A DNA stretch of 64,000 nt from Arthrobacter sp. CAN_C5 (GTDB taxonomy: Bacteria; Actinomycetota; Actinomycetes; Actinomycetales; Micrococcaceae): the NCBI RefSeq assembly GCF_017875735.1, contig NZ_JAGGMZ010000001.1:1302001-1366000 (forward strand), read 5' to 3'. Below, one piece after another: positions 43,538-52,487 of this stretch. The position numbers and the translations under genes are program-made. How positions within the stretch are numbered: the stretch's first letter is position 1; each line of letters opens with the position of its first letter. Below the pieces are notes generated by a model. That model ran no database searches. It was not told the DNA's origin and saw nothing but the letters and a program-made list of their open reading frames with translations.

Positions 43538-44906
43538 TTGCAGGAGCGACACAATTTCACCCGTTACAGACTCGAATTCACCCGCCCTTTCGACACTGAA
43601 GGTTGCGCTGCTGGGCTGCGGCAACGTCGGCTCGCAGGTGGCGCGGATCCTTCTTGAAGATGCCGACGCGCTGGCCGCACGGACCGGTGCACGGCTGGAG
43701 CTGACCGGCATTGCGGTCCGGAATATCGACGCCCCGCGGGACGTCGACCTGCCGCGCGAACTCTTCACCACCGATGCCGAGGCGCTGGTGGAAGGCGCCG
43801 ACATCGTGATTGAACTGATGGGGGGCATCGAGCCTGCGCGGTCCCTGATCTTGCGCTCCATTGAGCACGGCGCCACGGTGGTCAGCGGCAACAAGGCGCT
43901 GCTGGCGCTCGACGGGCCCACCCTCTATGAGAAGGCCGATGCGGCCAGGGTCCAACTGTCCTACGAGGCCGCGGTGGCTGGCGCCATCCCGATCCTGCGC
44001 CCCATCCGGGACAGCCTCTCCGGCGACCGCATCACCCGGGTGCTCGGAATCGTCAACGGCACCACCAACTTCATCCTCGACCAGATGGACACTACCGGCG
44101 CGCAGTTCGACGACGCCCTGGCCGAAGCCCAACGGCTCGGTTATGCCGAAGCGGACCCCACGGCGGACGTCGAGGGGCACGACGCCGCGGCGAAGGGTGC
44201 CATCCTGGCCTCGCTGTCCTTCCACACCCGGTTCGCCCTGGAAGATGTCTACTGCGAGGGCATCACAAAGGTGACCGCCGACGATATTGCGGCCGCCAAG
44301 GATGCCGGTTTTGTGATCAAGCTGCTGGCCATCGCCGAACTCCTGCCCCGGGACGACGCCGACGGCGCCGGCTCCCAGGGCGTCAGCGTCCGGGTGCACC
44401 CCACCCTGCTGCCCCGGGATCATCCGCTGGCTGCTGTCCATGGCGCGTTCAACGCCGTCTTCATCGAAGCTGAAAACGCTGGCGAACTGATGTTTTACGG
44501 CCAGGGGGCCGGTGGCACCCCTACCGCCTCGGCGGTGCTGGGCGACGTCGTCAGCGCGGCACGACGGATGGTGCTCGGCGGCCCCGGACGCACCGAAACC
44601 ACCACCGGGCATGTGCCCTCGATGACTATCGACTCCGTGAAGACCAGCTACTCGATCGGCCTCGATGTCGCGGATCAGCCAGGTGTGCTGGCCCGGATCG
44701 CCCAACTGTTCGCCGAGCAGGGCGTCTCGATCGAGACCATGCGGCAGAATATCCATCCAACAGGCACGCCGGGGGAGGCCACCGCTGAACTGCGCATTGT
44801 CACCCACCGTGCCACCGAGGCGGCCCTCGCCACGACCGTTCAACATATCCAGGACCTCGCCGTGATCAACTCGGTGACGAGCGTCCTTCGAGTGGAAGGA
44901 GCCTAA
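43512..44906 (+). CDS. hom: Homoserine dehydrogenase (start uncertain)
   Basis: A homoserine dehydrogenase of about 450-464 residues in the threonine/methionine branch. VALLGCGNVGSQVARILLE is the NAD(P) motif, GIVNGTTNFILDQM near residue 180 is the catalytic-domain signature, and the C-terminal ~80 residues form an ACT domain (VADQPGVLARIAQLFAEQGVSIETM) for feedback by threonine. The longest frame begins with GTG 43512 inside lysA, with no ribosome-binding site. AGGAG at 43542 sits seven bases before an in-frame ATT at 43554, which may be the real start. Followed directly by thrC. Confidence 0.93.
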   Translation: MTSLAPPTDCRSDTISPVTDSNSPALSTLKVALLGCGNVGSQVARILLEDADALAARTGARLELTGIAVRNIDAPRDVDLPRELFTTDAEALVEGADIVIELMGGIEPARSLILRSIEHGATVVSGNKALLALDGPTLYEKADAARVQLSYEAAVAGAIPILRPIRDSLSGDRITRVLGIVNGTTNFILDQMDTTGAQFDDALAEAQRLGYAEADPTADVEGHDAAAKGAILASLSFHTRFALEDVYCEGITKVTADDIAAAKDAGFVIKLLAIAELLPRDDADGAGSQGVSVRVHPTLLPRDHPLAAVHGAFNAVFIEAENAGELMFYGQGAGGTPTASAVLGDVVSAARRMVLGGPGRTETTTGHVPSMTIDSVKTSYSIGLDVADQPGVLARIAQLFAEQGVSIETMRQNIHPTGTPGEATAELRIVTHRATEAALATTVQHIQDLAVINSVTSVLRVEGA

Positions 44907-46034
44907 GTGGCTCACCAATGGCGCGGCGTTATCCGCGAGTACGCCGACCGTCTGCCCGTCACCGAGTCCACTGAGGTCATCACCCTCGGTGAGGGCGGGA
45001 CCCCTCTGGTTCCGGCCAAGGCGCTCTCCGAACTGACGGGCTCCCAGGTCTTCCTCAAGGTCGAGGGGATGAACCCGACCGGATCCTTCAAGGACCGGGG
45101 AATGACCATGGCGATCACCGCTGCGATCGAGGCCGGTGCCAAGGCAGTGGTGTGCGCCTCGACCGGAAACACCTCAGCCTCCGCCGCGGCGTACGCCACC
45201 CAGGCGGGCATCACCTGCGCCGTTCTGGTACCGGACGGCAAGATCTCAATGGGCAAACTGAGTCAGGCCATCGCTCACGGGGCAGAACTGCTACAGGTCA
45301 ACGGCAACTTCGACAACTGCCTCGACGTCGCCCGCAAGCTCGCCGAGGCGTACCCGGTTTTCCTGGTGAACTCAGTCAATCCGGCGCGGATCGAAGGCCA
45401 GAAGACCGGGGCCTTCGAAGTTGTTGATGTCCTCGGCGACGCCCCCGACTATCACCTGCTCCCGGTCGGCAATGCCGGCAATATCACTGCGTACTGGAAG
45501 GGCTATAAGGAGTACTCGGAGCCCTACTCCAACCCCCACCTCATCGGCGACAGCACGGTGCTCGCGCCCGTCTCCACCAAACGGCCCATCATGTGGGGCT
45601 TCCAGGCGGAGGGCGCCTCGCCGCTGGTCAAGGGACACCCGGTGACCGAGCCCGATACCCTTGCCACGGCCATCCGGATTGGCAACCCTGCCTCCTGGGA
45701 CCAGGCGATTGCCGCCCGGGACGAGTCCGGGGGCATCATCGAAGCAGTCACCGACGAGGAAATCCTCGACGCGCACCGCTGGTTGTCCGCACGCGAAGGT
45801 GTCTTCGTGGAGCCGGCCTCCGCAGCCGGAGTTGCCGGGTTGTTGAAAAAGCATGCGGCCGGAGAGGCACCGGTCGGCAAGACCATCGTCATCACTGTGA
45901 CCGGCCACGGCCTCAAGGATCCGCAGTGGGCGCTGAAAGCCGCCGACGGATCGGACGTCGAGCCCACGAAGGTTGATTTCGACGTCGTCAGCGTCGCCAC
46001 CGCGCTGGGACTCGAGGACGCTGCGGGTGAGTGA
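44907..46034 (+). CDS. thrC: Threonine synthase
   Basis: A 375-residue PLP enzyme converting O-phosphohomoserine to threonine. The PLP Lys lies in [13 protein letters not shown] near residue 60, [14 protein letters not shown] near 84 binds the substrate carboxylate, and [17 protein letters not shown] near 190 binds the PLP phosphate. GTG 44907 follows the hom stop directly with AAGGAG upstream. It overlaps thrB by eight bases. Confidence 0.96.
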   Translation: MAHQWRGVIREYADRLPVTESTEVITLGEGGTPLVPAKALSELTGSQVFLKVEGMNPTGSFKDRGMTMAITAAIEAGAKAVVCASTGNTSASAAAYATQAGITCAVLVPDGKISMGKLSQAIAHGAELLQVNGNFDNCLDVARKLAEAYPVFLVNSVNPARIEGQKTGAFEVVDVLGDAPDYHLLPVGNAGNITAYWKGYKEYSEPYSNPHLIGDSTVLAPVSTKRPIMWGFQAEGASPLVKGHPVTEPDTLATAIRIGNPASWDQAIAARDESGGIIEAVTDEEILDAHRWLSAREGVFVEPASAAGVAGLLKKHAAGEAPVGKTIVITVTGHGLKDPQWALKAADGSDVEPTKVDFDVVSVATALGLEDAAGE

Positions 46035-47043
46035 GCGGGTTCCCGTGTACTCTTCCGTGATCGACCCTTCGCTGGGGTCCCCGCGGATGGTCGCTGCTGG
46101 CCAGGACGCGACCATCCGGGTACCTGCGACCAGCGCAAACCTGGGACCGGGCTTCGACACGCTGGGACTCGCGGTGTCACTCTTTGACACGGTCAGGGTG
46201 CGGACCAACACCAGCGGCACCGTGTCGGTCCGGGTTACCGGCGAGGGGGCGGACAGCCTCCCCACCGATGGCAGCCACCTGGTGGCACGGACCCTGCTGG
46301 AAACGCTTGACCGGGCGGGATACGGCTGCCCCGGCCTCGAATTGGACACCGAAAATCTGATTCCTCATGGCCGGGGGCTCGGCTCCTCGGCGGCGGCCAT
46401 CGTCACAGCCGTGCTGGGAGCGAACTTCCTGCTGCCGGACAACGCCCGGATGGAACCACCCGCGCTGCTGCAGTTGTGTTCAACCCTGGAGGGCCACCCC
46501 GACAATGTTGCGCCGGCACTGGCGGGTGCGCTTGCAATCTCCTGGGAAACAGGCAGGGTCTTTCGCAGCACCCGCGTCCCGGTGCATCCGTCGATCATTC
46601 CGATAGCCGCGGTCCCGTCAAGCAGCCTTTCGACCGAGAGCGCGAGGGCACTGCTGCCGACCTCTGTGTCCCACGCAAGTGCTGCGGCCAATGCTGGCCG
46701 CGCCGCGCTGCTGATTGACTCGCTGTCACGCGAGCCGCAGTTCATTCTGGATGCCACGCAGGACGAGCTGCATCAGGACTACCGGGCACAGGCGATGATT
46801 CCCAGCGCCACCCTGATGCGTCAACTCAGGGCCCAGGGATTCCCCGCAGTGATTTCCGGTGCGGGGCCAACGGTGATGACTCTCGCCGTCGGGGAAGCGC
46901 AGGCGACGGCAGCCGAGAAGGCGATCGTGGCATTGACTGGAGAGCCAAACAACGCAGATTCAGGCGTCCAATGGCGCGTCCTCAGGCTGACCGTTGCCCC
47001 CGAGGGTGCTAAACTAGTGGTGCACCAACGGAATGAATCGTGA
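46027..47043 (+). CDS. thrB: Homoserine kinase
   Basis: A 338-residue GHMP kinase phosphorylating homoserine. [19 protein letters not shown] near residue 33 and [17 protein letters not shown] near 115 (the ATP loop) are intact, as is the C-terminal [13 protein letters not shown] 46027 has GAGGA upstream and overlaps the thrC stop; ATG 46087 is an alternative start close to the conserved core. Last gene of the hom-thrC-thrB run; a 308-base gap precedes rho. Confidence 0.94.
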   Translation: MSERVPVYSSVIDPSLGSPRMVAAGQDATIRVPATSANLGPGFDTLGLAVSLFDTVRVRTNTSGTVSVRVTGEGADSLPTDGSHLVARTLLETLDRAGYGCPGLELDTENLIPHGRGLGSSAAAIVTAVLGANFLLPDNARMEPPALLQLCSTLEGHPDNVAPALAGALAISWETGRVFRSTRVPVHPSIIPIAAVPSSSLSTESARALLPTSVSHASAAANAGRAALLIDSLSREPQFILDATQDELHQDYRAQAMIPSATLMRQLRAQGFPAVISGAGPTVMTLAVGEAQATAAEKAIVALTGEPNNADSGVQWRVLRLTVAPEGAKLVVHQRNES

Positions 47044-47351
47044 CCTGTCGGTTCGTTGTTCATCTGAGTGCTTCTGCTGATCTGGCCGTCATTTTCTTTT
47101 GACCGCCGCAAACTGCATGGTTTTCAGCAGTCGCATCACCTCCGGTGTAACCTCCCAGGAACGTACGAGCATCACCGGTTTGAACTTGAATCGAAAGCCT
47201 ACTTACTTCCGAAGGTTTTTAGCACGCACGGCCAGGCCGGACTCTTCCGGCAGGACCGAACCCTATCCGCCAGTTCGTCTAACGGTGGCAGGGCTAACCA
47301 AACGCGGTCCACATCAGAGTTGGACCGCCCGACGAGGGGGAAGGATCCTTC
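47044..47351 (+). other. 308-base leader region of rho
   Basis: No gene is supported here. A weak promoter-like pair, TTGAAC (47180-47185) and TTACTT 17 bases later, would give a leader of roughly 135 bases. An eight-base stem GCGGTCCA / TGGACCGC (47304-47328) lies 24 bases before the rho GTG and close to its GAGGGGGAAGG ribosome-binding region. Long leaders with Rho-dependent self-control occur upstream of rho in other bacteria. Confidence 0.45.
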
Positions 47352-49628
47352 GTGACTGAAACCACTGACCTGTTGTCAGGTGTGGACACATCAAACGCCG
47401 GCGCAGCCGACGCTCCCGCTTCCAAAAGCTCCGGCCTTGCCGGGCTGAAGCTCGCCCAGCTCCAGGCTCTTGCGGGCCAGTTGGGCATTACTGGCGGTTC
47501 CAGGATGCGCAAGGGCGACCTGGTCTCGGCCATCTCCGATCATCAGCGCGGCTCTGCGGTTGCAGACCGCCCCAAGGACTCCGCTCCCAGTGACGCCAGC
47601 GCACCAGAGTCTGAGGCCGGCCAGTCAAATGGCTCGACCCGTTCCTCGCGCCGTGCATCCAGCCGGACCGCGAGCACAGACAGCGACAGCCAGGACAGCG
47701 ATGGTGCTGCACAGGAGCCGACCGAGCGTCCGTCGCGCACCCGCAACCGCAACCGACGTGCCGGATCAGACGGCGTCGTCAGCCTGCCTGCCTCTGAGGC
47801 TCCCCAGCCGGAAGCTACTGAGGCATCCGGTGACGACGCCCAGAACAGCGGCGGCGACACGAACGGCCGTGAGAACAATGGCCGGGACAATGGCGGCGAA
47901 CGTGGCCGTGGCCGCGCTCCCCGCGAGAACCGGCGTGGACGCCGCGGCGAAGAGCGTGCCGACAACTCCGCGAACGAATCCCCGGAGACGACGTCGTCGG
48001 ACGATTCCTCGCGCTCCGACCGGAACAGCGCCGACCGGAACAGCGCCGACCGGAACAGTCAGGGCTCCGGCGAGTCGAACGACTCCTCCGAGCAGAGTGA
48101 TTCAAACGCGCGCAATGACCGTGGCGGACGGAACCGGAATGAGAACCGGACCGATTCCGGCGACAACCGGAACAACGAAAACCGGAACAACAGCAACGAC
48201 AACCGGGGTAACGACAACCGGAACAACAGCAACGACAACCGGGACGACGACAGCCGAGGCCGTAGCCGGAACCGCCGCAATCGTAACTCCCGCGATGACA
48301 ACGGCGGCGGCAACGACCGTGGAAATGACCGTGGGAACGATCGCGGGAACGATCGCGGGAATGACCGGGGCAACGACCGCAGCAGCCGGTTCCGCGACCG
48401 CAACGACCGGAATGACCGCCGTCGCAACCGCAACCAGAACCCCGAGGTCGACGACGTCGAGGTAACTGACGACGACGTCCTGCTGCCCGTAGCGGGCATC
48501 CTCGACGTCCTCGAGAACTACGCGTTTGTGCGGACCTCGGGCTACCTGCCCGGCCCCAACGACGTCTACGTCTCCCTGGCACAGGTCAAGAAGCACAACC
48601 TGCGCAAGGGTGACGCAGTGGTGGGCGCCATCCGCGCCCCCCGCGACGGCGAGAACCAGAACAACACCCGCCAGAAGTTCAATGCGCTGATCCGCGTCAC
48701 CTCGGTGAACGGCAAGCCAGCCGAGGACCTCAAGGACCGGGTCGAGTTCGCCAAGCTGGTTCCGCTGTACCCGACCGAACGCCTGCGCCTCGAGACCGAA
48801 GCGAAGAAGATCGGTCCCCGCGTCATCGACCTGGTAGCGCCGATCGGCAAGGGCCAGCGTGGCCTGATCGTTTCACCCCCCAAGGCGGGCAAGACGCTCA
48901 TCCTGCAGGCAATCGCCAACGCGATCACCATCAATAATCCTGAGGTCCACCTCATGATGGTGCTGGTTGACGAACGCCCCGAGGAAGTCACCGACATGCA
49001 GCGCACGGTCAAGGGTGAGGTCATTGCCTCCACCTTCGACCGTCCGGCGGATGACCACACCACTGTCGCCGAACTTTCCATCGAGCGCGCCAAGCGTCTC
49101 GTGGAAATGGGGATGGACGTGGTGGTCCTGCTCGACTCCATGACCCGTCTGGGCCGTGCCTACAACCTCGCAGCCCCGGCATCCGGACGCATTCTGTCCG
49201 GTGGCGTCGACTCGGCAGCGCTCTACCCGCCGAAGCGTTTCTTCGGTGCGGCACGCAACATCGAGAACGGTGGCTCGCTCACCATTCTGGCCACTGCGCT
49301 TGTGGAGACCGGGTCCAAGATGGATGAGGTCATCTTCGAGGAGTTCAAGGGCACTGGCAACATGGAGCTGCGACTGTCCCGGAACCTCGCGGACAAGCGC
49401 ATCTTCCCGGCAGTCGACGTCAACGCGTCGGGTACCCGTCGTGAAGAGAAGCTGCTGTCCCCGGACGAGGTCAAGATCATGTGGAAGCTGCGGCGTGTCC
49501 TTTCCGGACTTGGCGAACAGCAGTCACTTGAGCTGCTGACCAACAAGATCCGGGAAACCCAGTCGAACGTCGAGTTCCTGATGCAGGTCCAGAAGACCAC
49601 CTTGGGTTCCAAGAACGACGACGACTAG
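47352..49628 (+). CDS. rho: Transcription termination factor Rho with long low-complexity insertion
   Basis: A 758-residue Rho starting at GTG 47352 (VTETTDLLSG), against ~420 in E. coli. Residues ~28-62 are the Rho_N helical domain (LAQLQALAGQLGI, MRKGDLVSAI). Residues ~65-365 are disordered and rich in Asn, Arg, Asp, Ser and Gly, with DNA repeats of 12, 15 and 36 bases. Residues ~375-440 form the RNA-binding cold-shock-like domain (GILDVLENYAFVRTSGYLPG). The ATPase has GKGQRGLIVSPPKAGKT near 500, LVDERPEEVTDMQR and DSMTRLGRAYN. Long N-terminal insertions are usual in actinobacterial Rho and bind RNA. Confidence 0.95.
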   Translation: MTETTDLLSGVDTSNAGAADAPASKSSGLAGLKLAQLQALAGQLGITGGSRMRKGDLVSAISDHQRGSAVADRPKDSAPSDASAPESEAGQSNGSTRSSRRASSRTASTDSDSQDSDGAAQEPTERPSRTRNRNRRAGSDGVVSLPASEAPQPEATEASGDDAQNSGGDTNGRENNGRDNGGERGRGRAPRENRRGRRGEERADNSANESPETTSSDDSSRSDRNSADRNSADRNSQGSGESNDSSEQSDSNARNDRGGRNRNENRTDSGDNRNNENRNNSNDNRGNDNRNNSNDNRDDDSRGRSRNRRNRNSRDDNGGGNDRGNDRGNDRGNDRGNDRGNDRSSRFRDRNDRNDRRRNRNQNPEVDDVEVTDDDVLLPVAGILDVLENYAFVRTSGYLPGPNDVYVSLAQVKKHNLRKGDAVVGAIRAPRDGENQNNTRQKFNALIRVTSVNGKPAEDLKDRVEFAKLVPLYPTERLRLETEAKKIGPRVIDLVAPIGKGQRGLIVSPPKAGKTLILQAIANAITINNPEVHLMMVLVDERPEEVTDMQRTVKGEVIASTFDRPADDHTTVAELSIERAKRLVEMGMDVVVLLDSMTRLGRAYNLAAPASGRILSGGVDSAALYPPKRFFGAARNIENGGSLTILATALVETGSKMDEVIFEEFKGTGNMELRLSRNLADKRIFPAVDVNASGTRREEKLLSPDEVKIMWKLRRVLSGLGEQQSLELLTNKIRETQSNVEFLMQVQKTTLGSKNDDD
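48018..48380 (+). repeat. Short tandem repeats in the rho insertion
   Basis: Three arrays in one reading frame: a 15-base unit (Asp-Arg-Asn-Ser-Ala) three times around 48018-48060; a 36-base unit (about 1.7 copies) from 48186; and a 12-base unit (Gly-Asn-Asp-Arg) six times at 48309-48380. All keep frame, so copy number can change without breaking rho. Confidence 0.9.
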
Positions 49629-49629
49629 C

Positions 49630-49684
49630 GAGCCATCCGTCGCCCACGCTCGTCCGGTCCGCCGGATCGGGCGTGGGCGGCTCT
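49630..49684 (+). terminator. Terminator after rho
   Basis: CGCCCACGC (49641-49649) pairs with GCGTGGGCG (49671-49679), with an inner TCCGG/CCGGA stem and an outer GAGCC/GGCTC pair. It lies directly after the rho stop and before prfA, which therefore probably has its own promoter. Confidence 0.75.
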
Positions 49685-49778
49685 GGTTAACCAAACGAGT
49701 CAACAGAAATGACGGGTTTCCGGACCGGTTGAGGTGATTGCTGTTGAATAGAAATTGTTCGAAAGAGGTATTTCCCAG

Positions 49779-50855
49779 ATGTTTGAGTCGATCCAGAACC
49801 TGCTCGACGAGCACGCCGAGCTCCAGCTCAGGCTCTCCGACCCGGCAGTGCACTCTGACCAGGTGCTGGCCCGCAAGCTCGGCCGCAGGTACGCCGAGCT
49901 GAGCAGTATCGTCGACGCGCACACCAAATGGGAGGCGCTGAAGGACGATCTCGAAGCAGCACAGGAAATGGCCGACGACCCGGAGTTCGCTGCCGAGGTG
50001 CCGGTCCTGGAGGAGCAGCTCGCTGCCGCGCAGGAGCGGCTGCGCCGGTTGCTCATCCCGCGCGACCCCAACGACAGCCGGGACGTCATCATCGAGGTCA
50101 AGGGTGGCGAGGGCGGCGACGAAGCGGCCCTGTTCGCCGGCGACCTGCTCCGCATGTACACCCGGTATGCGGAGACCCGCGGCTGGAAGACCGAGATCAT
50201 CTCGGCCAACGAGTCCGACCTGGGTGGGTACAAGGACGTCCAGATGGCAATCAAGGGCTCCTCCAACGAACCGGGGGAGGGCGTCTACGCCCGCCTGAAG
50301 TTCGAGGGTGGCGTGCACCGCGTGCAGCGCGTCCCCGTGACGGAGTCCCAGGGCCGTATCCACACCTCGGCTGCCGGTGTGCTGATCCTGCCCGAGGTGG
50401 ATGAGCCGGAGGAAGTGGAGATCAGCCAGAACGATCTGAAGATCGACGTGTACCGGTCGTCCGGTCCGGGCGGCCAGTCGGTGAACACCACCGACTCCGC
50501 GGTCCGCATCACCCACCTTCCCACCGGAATTGTCGTGGCGATGCAGAACGAGAAGTCCCAGCTACAGAACCGTGAGGCGGGTATGCGGGTGCTCAGGTCC
50601 CGGATCCTGGCACACCAGCAGGCGCAGATCGACGCGGCGAACTCCGACATCCGGAAGTCACAGATCCGCACCATGGACCGCTCCGAGCGGATCCGTACCT
50701 ACAACTATCCCGAGAACCGCATCGCCGACCACCGCACCGGGTACAAGGCCTACAACCTTGACGCGGTCATGAATGGTGACCTCGAGGCCGTGGTCCAGGC
50801 GGGCATCGAGATGGACGAACAGTCCCGGCTTGACGCGATCGGCGAGGACGACTGA
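49779..50855 (+). CDS. prfA: Peptide chain release factor 1
   Basis: A 358-residue class I release factor reading [29 protein letters not shown] contains the PVT form of the stop-codon anticodon-like motif, and [18 protein letters not shown] contains GGQ, which catalyses peptide release. AAAGAGG lies upstream of ATG 49779; an ATG eight codons earlier is less likely. prmC, the enzyme that methylates the GGQ Gln, follows 14 bases later. Confidence 0.96.
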   Translation: MFESIQNLLDEHAELQLRLSDPAVHSDQVLARKLGRRYAELSSIVDAHTKWEALKDDLEAAQEMADDPEFAAEVPVLEEQLAAAQERLRRLLIPRDPNDSRDVIIEVKGGEGGDEAALFAGDLLRMYTRYAETRGWKTEIISANESDLGGYKDVQMAIKGSSNEPGEGVYARLKFEGGVHRVQRVPVTESQGRIHTSAAGVLILPEVDEPEEVEISQNDLKIDVYRSSGPGGQSVNTTDSAVRITHLPTGIVVAMQNEKSQLQNREAGMRVLRSRILAHQQAQIDAANSDIRKSQIRTMDRSERIRTYNYPENRIADHRTGYKAYNLDAVMNGDLEAVVQAGIEMDEQSRLDAIGEDD

Positions 50856-50869
50856 GTGCCAACCGCCCG

Positions 50870-51763
50870 ATGACCGAACAGATCTCCTCCGGAGAGACGC
50901 TTGAGGAAGCGCTGGCGCGAGCCACCGGTATCCTGACCGACGCCGGTGTGCCCAGCCCGCGGGTCGATGCCCACCTGCTGGCAGCCCACCTGCTTGGCGA
51001 ACCCGTGGGACGGGTCAAAACCATGGCGCTCCTGGGTGCGGCAGCCCCGGCAGGCTTCTTCGAGCTGGTGGCGGAGCGTGCGCTCAGGATCCCGCTCCAG
51101 CACATCACCGGCACAGCCCACTTCCGGCGGCTGGAGCTTGCAGTCGGTCCGGGAGCTTTCATACCCCGCCCGGAGACGGAGTCCGTGGCGCAACTCGCGA
51201 TTGATCACGCGCTGACGCTGATCAGACCCCGGGTGGTTGACCTGGGGACCGGAAGCGGCGCCATCGCGGCCGCCATCGCCGACGAGGTGCCCGGTGCCGA
51301 CGTCTACGCGGTCGAATTCAGCCCCCTGGCCCATGCGTGGGCCGAACGGAATCTTCAGCCACGGTCAGTGACTCTGATTCTTGGCGACCTGCGGGATGCG
51401 CTGGGGGAGGAGGACGGGACGTTCGACGTCGTCGTGTCCAACCCGCCCTATATTCCCTCCGAAGCAGTGCCTCGTGAGCCTGAGGTGGCGGAACATGACC
51501 CACAGATCGCGCTGTACGGCGGCGGCAGGGATGGGCTCGAACTGCCCTGGGCAGCGGCGCTCAGCGCGGCGCGGTTGCTGGTGCCCGGCGGTTATTTCGT
51601 GATGGAACATGCGGAGGTGCAGGCCCCCGCGATCGCAGCGCTGCTGCGGTCCGACCCCCGCTGGGAAACTGTGCTCACCCACCAGGACCTCACCGGGCGG
51701 GACCGCTCCACCTCAGCCCTCCGCACCGAATGCGCCAATCCGGGCGCACCAGTGAAAGGATGA
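50870..51763 (+). CDS. prmC: Release factor glutamine methyltransferase
   Basis: A 297-residue SAM methyltransferase that modifies the Gln of the GGQ motif in release factors. The N-terminal helical domain is followed by PGAFIPRPETESVAQLA, the SAM motif VVDLGTGSGAIAAAIADE near residue 122 and the catalytic VVSNPPYIPSE near 187. It starts 14 bases after prfA and is followed four bases later by tsaC. Substrate and enzyme genes are adjacent, as in most bacteria. Confidence 0.95.
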   Translation: MTEQISSGETLEEALARATGILTDAGVPSPRVDAHLLAAHLLGEPVGRVKTMALLGAAAPAGFFELVAERALRIPLQHITGTAHFRRLELAVGPGAFIPRPETESVAQLAIDHALTLIRPRVVDLGTGSGAIAAAIADEVPGADVYAVEFSPLAHAWAERNLQPRSVTLILGDLRDALGEEDGTFDVVVSNPPYIPSEAVPREPEVAEHDPQIALYGGGRDGLELPWAAALSAARLLVPGGYFVMEHAEVQAPAIAALLRSDPRWETVLTHQDLTGRDRSTSALRTECANPGAPVKG

Positions 51764-51767
51764 ATTC

Positions 51768-52487
51768 GTGACCACCAGCTATGACTGTTCCGACCCGGCC
51801 CAGCGCAGCGACGGGTTGGCCCACGCCCAACGCGCTGTTGCAGCCAACCAGTGTGTGGTGCTCCCCACCGACACGGTGTACGGGATCGCCGCCGATGCTT
51901 TCTCGCCCCAGGCCGTCGCCACCCTGTTGGCATCCAAGGGTCGTGGGCGGAACATGCCGCCGCCCGTCCTGATACCCCGTATCCAGACCATGGACGGACT
52001 GGCCACCGATGTCCACCCTGATGCGAGGAAGCTTGCCGAGGCCTTCTGGCCAGGAGGACTGACCCTCATCTTCCGGGCCCAGCCCTCCCTGACCTGGGAC
52101 CTCGGCGAGACCCTGGGCACGGTTGCGCTGCGCATGCCCGACGACGCGTTGGCGATCGACCTGCTGACCTTGACCGGACCCATGGCTGTTTCGTCGGCCA
52201 ACCGCACGGGGTCGCCGGCTGCAACCACCGGCGCCGAGGCCTATGCCCAGCTAGCCGACTCGGTGGAGGTGTACCTTGAGGGTGGACCACGGAGTGGCAC
52301 CGCCTCGACAATCGTCGACGCAACGGGGGAGGACCTCGTGCTGGTGCGCGCCGGCAGTATCAGCCTGACCCAGCTGCAGGAGGTTGTCCCCGGGGTCAGG
52401 GAACCTGGCGCTCCTGAGGATTCTGACGGTTCCGCCCCGCTCGACCCTGACGACGCCGGGACCCCGCAGCCTCCAGCACACCACTGA
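51768..52487 (+). CDS. tsaC: L-threonylcarbamoyladenylate synthase (TsaC/Sua5 family)
   Basis: A 239-residue YrdC-domain protein making threonylcarbamoyl-AMP for the t6A37 modification of tRNA. VVLPTDTVYGIAADAFSP near residue 29, KGRGRNMPPPVLI near 58, FWPGGLTLIF, RMPDDALA and GPMAVSSANRTGSP are family motifs. GTG 51768 has AAAGGA upstream. The C-terminal ~40 residues after VRAGSI are Pro/Asp/Glu-rich and overlap the convergent epimerase gene by 92 bases. Confidence 0.94.
   Translation: MTTSYDCSDPAQRSDGLAHAQRAVAANQCVVLPTDTVYGIAADAFSPQAVATLLASKGRGRNMPPPVLIPRIQTMDGLATDVHPDARKLAEAFWPGGLTLIFRAQPSLTWDLGETLGTVALRMPDDALAIDLLTLTGPMAVSSANRTGSPAATTGAEAYAQLADSVEVYLEGGPRSGTASTIVDATGEDLVLVRAGSISLTQLQEVVPGVREPGAPEDSDGSAPLDPDDAGTPQPPAHH

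Noticed and set aside
47099-47359. 86-codon reading frame in the rho leader
   Set aside because: TTG start without ribosome-binding site, no family, ordinary composition; likely chance.
48018-48380. Repeats in rho as a CRISPR-like array
   Set aside because: Units of 12-36 bases are adjacent without spacers, keep the reading frame and encode a low-complexity linker; there are no cas genes.
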